A stretch of DNA of 64,000 nt, taken from assembly GCF_027579695.1 (NCBI RefSeq), contig NC_083592.1:36586714-36650713 (forward strand), in the 5' to 3' direction. Of the stretch, positions 32,104-42,719 are shown piece after piece (position 1 is the stretch's first letter; every line of letters begins with the position of its first letter). The notes under the pieces were generated by a model. That model saw nothing but the letters and a program-made list of their open reading frames with translations, was not told the DNA's origin and made no database searches. Position numbers and translations under genes: made by a program. Source of the stretch: Neoarius graeffei (lineage: Eukaryota; Chordata; Actinopteri; Siluriformes; Ariidae).

Positions 32104-33345
32104 GTATTTGGCTGTGTCAACCACAGCCAAATACCTCCAGAGAGTAAGGCAGGTCCTGAAAAGTCAGCTGAATGGTAAGAACAAGGTCCAAGCCATCAAC
32201 ATGTACGCACTACCAGTCATCAGATACCCCGCTGGCATCATAAACTGGCCAAAGGAGGAGATAGAAGCCACAGATATCAAGACTAGAAAGCTCCTCACCA
32301 TGCATGGAGGGTTCCACCCCAAGTCCAGCGCCCTGAGACTATACACTAAGCGGAAAGAGGGAGGCCGAGGGCTAGTGAGCATCAAGACCACGGTCCAGGA
32401 TGAAACATCGAAAATCCGAGAATACATCAGAAAGATGGCCCCAAAGGATGAACTGCTAAGTGAATGTCTCAGGCAGCAGAACCCTGATGAGAGTGCAGAG
32501 GAGGAGGAGGAACAGACAACCTGGAGAGACAAACCCCTACATGGTATGTACCACCGTCAGATAGAGGAAGTGGCTGATATCAAGAAATCCTACCAGTGGC
32601 TGGATAATGCAGGACTGACAGACAGCACAGAGGCACTAATCATGGCAGCACAAGAACAGGCCATAAGCACAAGAGCCATAGAGGCCAGGATCTACCAGAG
32701 TAGATCAGACCCAAGATGCAGACTGTGCAAAGAAGCCCCTGAAACAGTCCAGCACATAGTAGCAGGGTGTAAGATGCTAGCTGGATCAGCGTACATGGAG
32801 AGGCACAACCAAGTGGCTGGGATAGTATACAGGAACATCTGCAACCAGTATGGAATAGAAGTACCCAAGTCCCAATGGGCCATACCACAGAAGGTGGCTG
32901 AGAACAACAGGGCCAAGGTTCTGTGGGACTTCAGCTTCCAGACTGACAAACAGATCCTGGCTAACCAACCGGACATAGTGGTGATGGACAAAGAGCAGAA
33001 GAGGGTGGTGGTGATAGATGTGGCGATCCCAGCTGACGCCAACATCAGGAAGAAGGAACATGAGAAACTTGAGAAGTATCAAGGGTTGAAAGAGCAGCTG
33101 GAACGGATGTGGAAGGTCAAGGGTTGTGTGGTCCCCGTGGTAGTGGGGGCACTTGGGGCAGTAACCCCCAAACTGGGAGAGTGGCTCCAGCAAATCCCAG
33201 GAACAACATCTGAAGCCTCAGTCCAGAAGAGCGCAGTCCTAGGAACATCGAAGATACTGCGCAGAACCCTCAAACTCCCAGGCCTCTGGTAGAGGACCCG
33301 AGCTTGAGGATGACATGGATACCACCCCCCCCCCCCGTGGATGAG
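32100..33345 (+). mobile_element. Second LINE with restriction-like endonuclease (R4/Dong-type candidate), 5'-truncated
   Basis: Starts right at the end of a TA array and ends near a C-run and ATATATTATA. The coding part is intact over 390 codons (next entry). Some relatives, notably Dong, are known to insert into TAA-type microsatellites, so the placement may reflect target choice. Confidence 0.65.
32109..33292 (+). pseudogene. C-terminal polyprotein of an endonuclease-type LINE
   Basis: The frame reads LQRVRQVLKSQLNGKNKVQA, INMYALPVIRYPAGIINW and LTMHGGFHPKSSALRLYTKR, all typical of the region after the palm. The knuckle is CRLCKEAPETVQHIVAGC. The nuclease part is QPDIVVMDKEQKRVVVIDVA followed by EKYQGLKEQL, a PD-(D/E)xK pattern. 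It ends LRRTLKLPGLW and TAG. The palm with the catalytic box is missing, so it cannot act alone. No internal stop is seen, which suggests a young fragment. Confidence 0.78.
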
Positions 33346-33364
33346 AAAGAGATATATTATACTC

Positions 33365-33808
33365 TATGAGGCAGTAGCCACAAAAATGAAATGTAATCCA
33401 AAAGTGAACAATTTAAAAATCACAGAAGTAAAATATACCAAGTGTCTGTACTTTATATTATTCTACTCTTACCTCTTACAGTTTTCAAAACTGAAACCTC
33501 CGAACCGAGGCTGACATACACACGCTGCCACCATGACTGAAACTCTTATTTCCTGGAAATGGCCCGGCACTAGAGCTCAGTGGAACACACTTTCCTCTGT
33601 AATAAGCATAAACATGTCTGAAAGCGATTTCTTTAGTTTAGTCCATTTATTTTGAATGGTGAACCGAATTGTATATACTCACCGGCCATTTTAATCAGAA
33701 CATGTGTATATGCACGTGCAGTGCACATCACCGTTCTGGTGAACCAAATGCGCAGTGTGTGATTGTTACACTCTTACATATGAGTGTATGAGGCAGTAGC
33801 CACAAAAA
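33365..33808. repeat. 22-bp direct repeat bounding a 400-bp segment
   Basis: TATGAGGCAGTAGCCACAAA plus AA occurs exactly at 33365-33386 and 33787-33808. The segment between holds a CTCACCGGCCATTTTAATCA motif at 33678, an end sequence common in fish repeats. It may be an insertion with a long target duplication. Confidence 0.6.
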
Positions 33809-33844
33809 CCTTGACCTTGACTGAATGACCCCCAAAATGTTGGA

Positions 33845-33970
33845 GGTTCTATTTGAGATCAATGCCCATCTATCCTGAAAGTTTCATGAAAATTGGTCCA
33901 GCCATTTTCCCATAATATTGTTAACAAAAAACAAACAAACAAACAAACAAACAAACAAACAAACAAACAA
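33845..33970. repeat. Fish interspersed repeat tail with (ACAA)n
   Basis: CCTGAAAGTTTCATGAAAAT then TTGTTAACAAAAAACAAAC and about ten ACAA units. I recognise the pattern as a common teleost repeat end, without a family name. Confidence 0.55.
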
Positions 33971-34896
33971 GCAAAGAAACCCCACCGAAAACAATACTTC
34001 ACCCCCTGGTGGACTCTGTCCTGGGCAAGGTAATAATCATGGTTGCACTCCAGTGAATCCACTCTGAAGCCCCACTTGTCTGACCAGCAGGTCTAGTTTT
34101 GCCCATTTAAGGCCAATCCACTCCTGATGGTGCCACTTCCTTTGGTCATGCAGGTCTCGGAGCAACTGGAGCCATGCCTTTTCAATGTTGGGCAGCTCCA
34201 GGCTGCACTGACACTCTCAACCAGCTGGACTCTGGCTGCCTGCAGCCTGGGAAGTGGTTAGCTAAGAGGGTCCAGGGGATGAGGAGACAGCGGGGCCATG
34301 GGGGATGGGGAGGCACTGTAGTCTGGGGAAGGGGAGGCAGGTGATGGTATAGATACCACCTTTCCATAGACATGGTTGCCCTATGACTATGTTCTTATGA
34401 GTGTGTTCAGGAAAACCACGTACAGAGACAACATTTGTGGCTTAAGAGCGTCGTTGAAATTGTTCTTTAGCCCTAAAGTGCAATGTTACCTGGAAACTCA
34501 TCACAGGATGCTTGAAGTATTTGTCAGTCTAATTAGGGATGGCAAACATCAGGTACTGATTCATCGTCTAACTTTTGTTTTATTTGTGCCAAAGGTGTGA
34601 GATGACTACCATTATAATGAGGCATCCTAAGTAACTGACTACCATTATATAAGTGGCTGCACAGCACATATGAAATATGAACATGTGTCTTCAAGCTTTT
34701 TGAACCATACTATCTTATGTATTGTAAGATCTGCACAGTTCTACGCTCAGGGAATCTGAAATACTGTGAAGCACGTTTCTGTCATGCACCTATCCTGGTT
34801 TAGGAGTAATCGGACTGTTAGTCCCTTGTAAATCTACAGTAGACTCCATTTGTTATGTCTTATATGCTCATAAAAAGAGAAGCATTTACAGTTGGT
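33971..34896. other. Unassigned spacer
   Basis: No gene recognised. A stretch at 34517-34600 resembles 37131-37210 (GTATTTGTCAGTCTAATTAG in both), an old diverged duplicate. Confidence 0.4.
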
Positions 34897-34910
34897 AAGA
34901 GTTTTTTTGG

Positions 34911-35320
34911 GTGGCACGGTGGTGTAGTGGTTAGCGCTGTCGCCTCACAGCAAGAAGATCCGGGTTCGAGCCCTGTGGCCAGCGAGGTCCTTTCTGTGTG
35001 GAGTTTGCATGTTCTCCCCGTATCCGCGTGGGTTTCCTCCGGGTGCTCCGGTTTCCCCCGCAGTCCAAAGACATGCAGGTTAGGTTAACTGGTGACTCTA
35101 AATTGACCGTAGGTGTGAATGTGAGTGTGAATGGTTGTCTGTGTCTATATGTCGGCCCTGTGATGACCTGGAGACTTGTCCCAGGGTGTACCCCGCCTTT
35201 CGCCCACAGTCAGCTGGGCTAGGCTCCAGCTTGCCTGCGACACTGTAGAACAGGATAAATCAGCTAGAGATAATGAGATGAGATGAGATGAGATGAGATG
35301 AGATGAGATGAGATGAGATG
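34911..35320 (+). mobile_element. Full-length tRNA-derived SINE with long GATGA tail
   Basis: Flanked by the 14-bp duplication AAGAGTTTTTTTGG at 34897-34910 and 35321-35334. The head GTGGCACGGTGGTGTAGTGG and B-box-like CGGGTTCGAGCCC are kept. The tail has about nine GATGA units. Confidence 0.94.
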
Positions 35321-35457
35321 AAGAGTTTTTTTGGAATTAAAGGCACTCACAGCCCAAAATCACACCTCTGAGTACCAGTGGTAAACCAGAAACCATTACC
35401 AGCAGCTTTTAGAAAACATTTACTGTCATAAATTATAAATAATTGGGTTTATATATG

Positions 35458-37027
35458 CAACCCCGATTCCAAAAAAGTTGGGACAAAATACAAATTGTAA
35501 ATAAAAACGGAATGCAATGATGTGGAAGTTTCAAAATTCCATATTTTATTCAGAATAGAACATAGATGACATATCAAATGTTTAAACTGAGAAAATGTAT
35601 CATTTAAAGAGAAAAATTAGGGGATTTTAAATTTCATGACAACAATACATCTCAAAAAAGTTGGGACAAGACCATGTTTACCACTGTGAGACATCCCCTT
35701 TTCTCTTTACAACAGTCTGTAAACGTCTGGTGACTGAGGAGACAAGTTGCTCAAGTTTAGGGATAGGAATGTTAACCCATTCTTGTCTAATGTAGGATTC
35801 TAGTTGCTCAACTGTCTTAGGTCTTTTTTGTCGTATCTTCCGTTTTATGATGCGCCAAATGTTTTCTATGGGTGAAAGATCTGGACTGCAGGCTGGCCAG
35901 TTCAGTACCCGGACCCTTCTTCTACGCAGCCATGATGCTGTAATTGATGCAGTATGTGGTTTGGCATTGTCATGTTGGAAAATGCAAGGTCTTCCCTGAA
36001 AGAGACGTCGTCTGGATGGGAGCATATGTTGCTCTAGAACCTGGATATACCTTTCAGAATTGATGGTGTCTTTCCAGATGTGTAAGCTGCCCATGCCATA
36101 CGCACTAATGCAACCCCATACCATCAGAGATGCAGGCTTCTGAACTGAGCGCTGATAACAACTTGGGTCGTCCTTCTCCTCTTTAGTCCGAATGACACGG
36201 TGTCCCTGATTTCCATAAAGAACTTCAAATTCTGATTCGTCTGACCACAGAACAGTTTTCCACTTTGCCACAGTCCATTTTAAATGAGCCTTAGCCCAGA
36301 GAAGACGTCTGCGCTTCTGGATCATGTTTAGATACGGCTTCTTCTTTGAACTATAGAGTTTTAGCTGGCAACGGCGGATGGCATGCTGAATTGTGTTCAC
36401 AGATAATGTTCTCTGGAAATATTCCTGAGCCCATTTTGTGATTTCCAATACAGAAGCATGCCTGTATGTGATGCAGTGCCGTCTAAGGGCCCGAAGATCA
36501 CGGGCACCCAGTATGGTTTTCTGACCTTGACCCTTACGCACAGAGATTCTTCCAGATTCTCTGAATCTTTTGATGATATTATGCACTGTAGATGATGATA
36601 TGTTCAAACTCTTTGCAATTTTACACTGTCGAACTCCTTTCTGATATTGCTCCACTATTTGTCAGTGCAGAATTAGGGGGATTGGCGATCCTCTTCCCAT
36701 CTTTACTTCTGAGAGCCACTGCCACTCCAAGATGCTCTTTTTATACCCAGTCATGTTAATGACCTATTGTCAGTTGACCTAATGAGTTGCAATTTGGTCC
36801 TCCGGCTGTTCCTTTTTTGTACCGTTAACTTTTCCAGCCTCTTATTGCCCCTGTCCCAGCTGAGCCAATATTTGGCATGAAATTTCAAAATGTCTCACTT
36901 TCGACATTTGATATGTTGTCTATGTTCTATTGTGAATACAATATCAGTTTTTGAGATTTGTAAATTATTGCATTCCGTTTTTATTTACAATTTGTACTTT
37001 GTCCCAACTTTTTTGGAATCGGGGTTG
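35458..37027 (-). mobile_element. Tc1-like DNA transposon, nearly intact
   Basis: Both ends carry CAACCCCGATTCCAAAAAAG with the inverted repeat continuing through TTGGGACAAA and on to about 60 bases with some mismatches. TA dinucleotides lie close outside both ends but the exact duplication is blurred by TG and GTGTG. A single transposase gene sits between the ends. Confidence 0.9.
35678..36700 (-). pseudogene. Tc1-type transposase with one early stop codon
   Basis: The natural start is the ATG at 36700; the 13th codon is TGA (36662-36664), and the frame is then open for about 325 codons to 35678. It has a paired helix-turn-helix ([20 protein letters not shown]; residues about 20-130), then the catalytic triad regions [26 protein letters not shown] and [17 protein letters not shown]. 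The D-to-E spacing after the second Asp fits the DD34E of Tc1 transposases. Only the early TGA, which by comparison with the family would be an arginine CGA, is an obvious defect. Confidence 0.9.
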
Positions 37028-37782
37028 TGTGTGTATATATATAAAAAATAAAAGGTGAGCTATAAAGAAACTGATTTTAGCTTTGGTTTGAAAGTTTTAA
37101 ACACAGTTTAAAATAACCAGTTTGGTTGCAGTATTTGTCAGTCTAATTAGGGACAGGTTATGCAAACATCAGTTAAGGATTCATAGTGCAACCTTTTTTG
37201 CCAAAGGATCTCTTTTTGTATTGTCTGGAAATTTCCACATTGATGTCATGCTTAATATGAAATATACAACACATTTTTACTTCAGTCATGCAGCTTTGGC
37301 CGTTAGTGAAAGCTATTTGCTGTGAGTCTGTTAGATTTTTGAGGGACAGGGATTTCTCTGGGGTTCATACACAGTGAGGTGACTCCCATTGTAAAGACAC
37401 ATTGTAATTTATTGTTTATCATTATATAAGTGGCTAAAAAGTCAGTAAGAAAGCCACTCAAAATGACAATCCTGTTGTAAATGGACACATACAGGCAGCT
37501 GGATAGATTGATAGCTAGGTTGAAAACTATTTACCATTATAAAAACAAGCCCTGTCATAAAATATGATTGAATTTTCATGCATTGAATTGTTCTTAGTCT
37601 TAAAAATATCATGCACATTTTCTCAAAGATCTCATAACAGGGCCATAACTATTTTTAGCTGATTGTAAGCATTTACTGATTAATTCATAATAAGTTTCCA
37701 TGCAATACTGTATGTCCTCTGTTCAATGTGGGTTCCATAGTTTACAAAAGATACAGTATATATCTGGAGAAGCAGCAGCAAC
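37028..37782. other. Spacer, partly an old duplicate of 34517-34600
   Basis: 37131-37210 resembles 34517-34600. The remainder shows no recognised feature. Confidence 0.4.
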
Positions 37783-37784
37783 TA

Positions 37785-38320
37785 CAGTGCTCAGCGTAAA
37801 TGAGTCCACCCCCTTTGAAAAATAACATTTTAAACAATATCTCAATGAACACAAATAATTTCCAAAATGTTGAAAAGACAAAGTTTAATATAACATCTAT
37901 TTAACTTATAACGTGAAAGTAAGGTTAATAATATAGCATCACTCTCCATCCAGCATCCAGTCACTAAAAGAGGTCATTGCTGAATAATGGAAAAAGATTG
38001 ATGTTGCAAAATGTCGCCAACTTGTTCATTCCATGCCTAGAAGACTTGGTGCTGTCATTAAAAATCATGGAGGCCATACAAAGTACTAGATGTAGTAGTT
38101 TTTGTTGTGGGGTGTACTCATTTTTGCACCACCCTAATTTGAGTAAAACTGAAAAAATGTGTAATCCAAGTTATATTATTAACCTTACTTTCACATTGTA
38201 AGTTAAACAGATGTTATATTAAACTTTGTCTTGTCAATATTTTGGAAATTGTTTGTGTTCATTGAGATATTGTTTAAAATGTTACTGTTCAAAGGGGGTG
38301 TACTCATTTACACTGAGATG
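37785..38320. mobile_element. Tc1-derived MITE with long terminal inverted repeats
   Basis: Flanked by TA (37783-37784, 38321-38322). The outer about 150 bases of each side are inverted copies (GAGTCCACCCCCTTTGAAAA and counterpart). The middle keeps only the C-terminal tip of the transposase gene, including the AAAATGTCGCCAACTTGTTC region. It is an internally deleted form of the element at 20097/25245. Confidence 0.9.
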
Positions 38321-38328
38321 TATGTATA

Positions 38329-38510
38329 CATCAGTTTCTCTGGTTTTACTATTGATAGGTATGTGAACATGAACATTTTCATTTTATTCCATAAACTACT
38401 GACAACATTTTCCCCAAATTCCACATAAAAATATTGTCACTTTGAACATTTAATTACAGAAAATAACATTTGTTTAGAATAACAAAAAAAAGTGTTTTCA
38501 GACCTTGAAT
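38329..38510. repeat. Local tandem duplication, first unit (continues at 40140)
   Basis: CATCAGTTTCTCTGGTTTTA, then GACAACATTTTCCCCAAATT and AATATTGTCACTTTGAACAT match 40243-40520 in order. The RTE element later split the first unit. Confidence 0.85.
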
Positions 38511-40122
38511 CTTCTTCTTTTGGCTGCTCCCAATTAGGGGTTGCCACAGCGGATCTTTCGTCTCCGTTGCTCCCTGTCTTCCACATCCTTCTCTATCACA
38601 CCTGCCACTTTCATGTCCTCTCTCACCACATCCATCTACCTCTTTGGCCTTCCTCGTTTTCATGTGCCTGGCAGCTCCATCCTCAACATTCTCCTTCCAA
38701 CATGCTCTGCATCTCTTCTCAGGATGTGCCCATACCATCTCAGTCTCATCTCTCTTAGCTTAATTCCCAAGCTCTCCACATGTGCTGTCCCTCTGATGTG
38801 CTCGTTCCTTATCCTGTCCAACCTCGTCACTCCTGTCGCAAACCTTAACATCCTCAACTCTGCCATCTCCAACTTTGCCTCCTGTCTCTTCGTTAAGGGT
38901 ACGGTCTCCAATCCATACATCACAGCTGGTCTCACGACTGTCTTATACATCTTACCTTTCACTTTTGCTGGGACTTTCCGATCACAAATGACTCCCGAAA
39001 TCCTTCTCCAACTGCTCCAGCCTGCCTGCACTCTCTTTCTCACCTCACTATCGCAGCCCCCATTTTCCTGCACAGATGACCCCAGGTACTTGAATTCACC
39101 AACTTTCTTTATGTCTACTCCTTGCATCTTCATTACACTCTCATCCCCATTCTCATTGATGCACATGTATTCTGTTTTGCTACTGCTCACCTTCATTCCT
39201 CTTCGTTCTAATGCATACCTCCATCTCTCCAAACCCAGCTCAACCTCCTTTCTACTTTCACCACATATCACAATATCATCCGCAAACATCATGTTCCATG
39301 GTGGCTCGCCTCACTTCGTCCGTCAAGCTATCCATCACTATGGCAAACAAAAAAGGACTCGAAGCAGATCCTTGATGAAGTCCCACCTTCACCTTGAACC
39401 ATTCAGTTGTTCCAACTGCACACCTCACTGCTGTTTCACTGTTCTCATACGTGTCTTGCACCACTCTAATATACTTCTCATTCACTCCACTCTTTCTCCT
39501 ACAATACCATAACTCCTCTCTCGGCACTCTATCGTATGCCTTCTCCAGGTCTACAAACACACAGTGTAGCTTTCTCTGGCCTTCTCTGTACTTCTCCATT
39601 AACATTCTTAAAGCAAAAATTGCATCCGACGTGCTCTTCCTTGGCATAAACCCGTACTGCTGTTCACAGATTGCTACCTCTCTTCTCAGTCTCGCCTCCA
39701 ATATCCTTTCCCATAGCTTCGTGGTGTGGCTCATCAATTTTATTCCTCTGTAATTACTGCAGCTCTGTACACCTCCCTTATTCTTGTATATTGGGACTAG
39801 CACACTTTCTCCATTCATTTGGCATTTTCTCATTCTCTAGGATCTTATTAAGCAATCTTGTTAGGAACTCCACAGCCGTCTCACCCAAACATCTCCAAGC
39901 CTCAATCGGGATACCATCTGGTCCGACTGCTTTCCCAGTCTTCATTCTTTTCATGGCTGCCCTCACCTCATCCTTACGAACCAACTCTGCTTCCTGATTT
40001 GCTGTCTCCAATGAATCTGATCTTTTCTCTCTTGGATTCACCTCATTTAATAAATCCTCAAAGTACTCTTTCCACCTTCTTAATACACTCTCTTTGTCAG
40101 CACATTTCCATTTACATAGAAG
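38511..40122 (-). mobile_element. RTE-clade LINE, 5'-truncated
   Basis: A perfect 17-bp target duplication, GTTTTCAGACCTTGAAT, lies at 38494-38510 and 40123-40139. The 3' end on the minus strand is AAGAAGAAG after CAATTGGGAGCAGCC-like sequence. The 5' end starts inside the coding region. Confidence 0.92.
38660..40122 (-). pseudogene. RTE-type reverse transcriptase, three frames
   Basis: The first piece (to about 39840) has VLRRWKEYFEDLLNE and KAVGPDGIPIEAWRCLGE. The second (39276-39833) reads YRGIKLMSHTTKLWERILEA, QYGFMPRKSTSDAIFALR, CVFVDLEKAYDRVPREEL and GLHQGSASSPFLFAIVMDSL. The third (38660-39292) has MMFADDIVICGESRKEVE with the catalytic Asp pair and a C-terminal DRIRNEHIRGTAHV and RLRWYGHILRRDAEHVG. 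Small frameshifts separate the parts. I assign RTE (Rex3/BovB-like) by motif wording. Confidence 0.85.
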
Positions 40123-40185
40123 GTTTTCAGACCTTGAATAATGCATAGAAATCAAGATCATAGTTTGATTTCAAACTGATAATTT

Positions 40186-40186
<1 letters not shown>

Positions 40187-40243
<57 letters not shown>
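40187..40243. repeat. (CTAT)n microsatellite
   Basis: About 14 tetranucleotide units. Confidence 0.96.
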
Positions 40244-40560
40244 AGTTTCTCTGGTTTTACTACTGATAATTGACTTAAATTTTTTTTTAATTTTGATTTA
40301 TCGTTTTTGTTTGATATTTCAAAAGTATTGTATGAACATTTTGGCACAAAATTGATTCCATATCATGAACATTTTCGTTTTATTCCATAAACTACTGACA
40401 ACATTTCCCTTAAATTCCACATAAAAATATTGTCACTTTTGAACATGTAATTGCAGAAAATGATAATTGGTTAGAATAACAAAAAAAGTGTTTTCAGACA
40501 TTGAATAATGCATAGAAATCAAGATCATAGTTTGATTTCAGTTCAATTTTAAACAACACA
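40244..40560. repeat. Local tandem duplication, second unit
   Basis: Matches 38329-38510 plus 40140-40185 with scattered differences, for example GTGTTTTCAGACATTGAATA here. It lacks the RTE, giving an empty-site comparison. Confidence 0.85.
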
Positions 40561-40603
40561 AAACTAATGTTTGAACTTGGGATGAGTTCATATATATATA
40601 CAC

Positions 40604-40805
40604 ACGAGGGTAAGTCAAAAAGTTCTAAGACAGATGTTGTAATTTCAACAGGAATTCAAAGGAATTCAGAAAAAGAATACAAAGAAGGAATTCTCCGATG
40701 GAATCATTGCTTGCAGAAGTATTTAGAATTAAATGGAGGATAAGTAGAGAGATAGATTTGTTATTTTCATAATTTTTTTCATTTGTCTTAGAACTTTTTG
40801 ACTTA

Positions 40806-40812
<7 letters not shown>
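40604..40812. mobile_element. Mariner-type MITE
   Basis: The inverted ends CGAGGGTAAGTCAAAAAGTT continue through CTAAGACA, about 30 bases. An internal frame GILRWNHCLQKYLELNGG before a TAA resembles the C-terminus of mariner transposases. It sits symmetrically inside a TA/CA and GT/TA microsatellite. Confidence 0.8.

Positions 40813-40890
<78 letters not shown>
40811..40890. repeat. (GT)n(AT)n microsatellite
   Basis: About 13 GT units followed by about 25 AT units. Confidence 0.95.
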
Positions 40891-40894
<4 letters not shown>

Positions 40895-40937
40895 AATATA
40901 AAAATAAAAGTTATTTAAAAAAAATTTGGTGTCAGGA

Positions 40938-41060
40938 AGCTGCATTTCATTGATGGCATCATGAATTCACAGATGTATTGCTCTATACTGAAAGAGAAGA
41001 TGCTACCATCACTCCGTGCCCTTGGATGTCGTGCACTTGGTTGTCGTGCGCCCTTTACTG
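40938..41060 (+). mobile_element. Tc1-like transposase fragment
   Basis: Reads LHFIDGIMNSQMYCSILKEK on the plus strand, matching the relic at 25700-25830 but in opposite orientation. It ends where Gmr1-like copy B begins. Confidence 0.8.
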
Positions 41061-41066
41061 TTAATC

Positions 41067-41700
41067 AAGACCCCGTTTGAAAGAATTGGGATGGATCTCG
41101 TCGGGCCATTAGATCGGTCAACACGAGGGTACCGCTTTATATTAGTTCTGGTGGACTATGCAACGTGATACCCGGAAGCAGTGCCTCTCCGCAATATCTC
41201 AGCACGCAGTATTGCGGAGGCGCTCTTCCGCGTCATCTCCCGAGTTGGAATCCCGAAAGAGATTCTGACTGATCAAGGCACCACGTTTATGTCACGAACA
41301 CTGAACGAACTGTATGGGCTATTAGGTATTAAGCCGATCCACACCAGCATGTATCACCCACAAACGGACGGTTTAGTTGAACGGTTCAATTGCACCCTCA
41401 AGAATATAATTAAAAAATTTGTAAGTGAGGACGCACGTAACTGGGATAAATGGCTCGAACCCTTGCTATTTGCAGTGCGAGAGGTCCCCCAAGCCTCCAC
41501 GGGGTTCTCCTCATTTGACTTATTATATGGGCGTAAGCCGCACGGCATCCTAGATGTGCTGTGAGAAAATTGGGAGGAGGGACGTTCACCAAGAAAAAAT
41601 GAAATTCAATACGTTCTCGACCTGCGCCCAAAACTCCACACACTCACACATCTAACCTAGGAGAATTTGCAGCAGGCCCAAGAACGGCAAACCTGCCTGT
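41067..41700 (+). pseudogene. Integrase core and C-terminus, copy B
   Basis: ERIGMDLVGPLDRSTRGY, a TGA near 41167, then RNISARSIAEALFRVISRVG, KEILTDQGTTFMSRTLNE and YHPQTDGLVERFNCTLKN. All three acidic positions are visible. The frame stops by TGA at 41562-41564 after HGILDVL. Confidence 0.85.
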
Positions 41701-41840
41701 ACGACAGGGGTACGCGCCTTAGGGAGTTCGCACCGGGAGATAAAGTACTTGTACTGTTGCCCACATCGAGCTCCAAATTGATCACCAAGTGGTAAGGACC
41801 CTTTGAGGTCACATGGCGAGTAGGGGATGTCGACTATGAG

Positions 41841-42629
41841 GTGAGGCGAACGGACAGGGGTGGGGCGCTACAGATTTACCACCTCAATCTACTCAAACTC
41901 TGGAACGAGGAGGTCCCCGTAGCATTGGTGTCGGTGGTTCCGGAGAAGGCGGAGCTGGGGCCGGAGGTTCAAAAAGGGGCATTGGCATCGCATACCTCTC
42001 CGGTCCCCTGTGGAGACCACCTCTCCCCGACCCAACTCATGGAGGTTACCCAGTTGCAGACCAAGTTTTCGGACGTGTTCTCGCCTCTGCCCAGCTGCAC
42101 CAACCTCATAGAGCACCACATTGAGATACCCCCGGGGGTGGTAGTGCGTAGCCGCCCTTACAGGCTACCTGAACACAAGAAAAAAGTCGTTCGGGAAGAA
42201 CTCGAGGCCATGCTCGAAATGGGCATCGTCGAGGAGTCCCACAGTGACTGGAGCAGCCCGGTGGTCTTGGTACCCAAGGCCGACGGGTCGGTCCGGTTCT
42301 GTGTGGACTATAGAAAAGTCAACACGGTGTCTAAATTCGATGTGTACCCAATGCCTTGTATTGATGAGTTGCTCGATCGACTAGGCACAGCTCGCTTCTA
42401 TTCGACACTGGATTTAACAAAGGGATATTGGCAGATCCCCTTGACTCCACTATCCCGAGAAAAAACGGCCTTTTCCACACCGTTCGGCTTACACCAATTT
42501 GTCACACTTCCTTTTAGGCTGTTTGGGGTGCCCACTATGTTCCAGCGGCTGATGGACAGGGTCCTGCACCCCCACGCCACCTATGCGGCCACCTACCTTG
42601 ACGACATTATTGTCTATAGTAATGACTGA
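41841..42629 (+). pseudogene. Reverse transcriptase, copy B
   Basis: An open frame with IEIPPGVVVRSRPYRLPE, SVRFCVDYRKVNTVSKFD, FYSTLDLTKGYWQIPLTP, FRLFGVPTMFQRLMDRV and TYLDDIIVYSND, then TGA at 42627-42629. Copy A has the same stop at 24094-24096, while copy C has tryptophan. Confidence 0.87.
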
Positions 42630-42719
42630 ACAAGGCACCTCGAACACCTGAGGGCCGTCCTTAGGTCGCTGAGGCCAGCGGGTCTCACAGCCAACCCAAA
42701 GAAGTGTGCGATTGGGCGG

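Noticed and set aside
38541-39512. 323-codon open frame on the plus strand
   Set aside because: Antisense shadow of the RTE reverse transcriptase, which shows all expected motifs on the minus strand.
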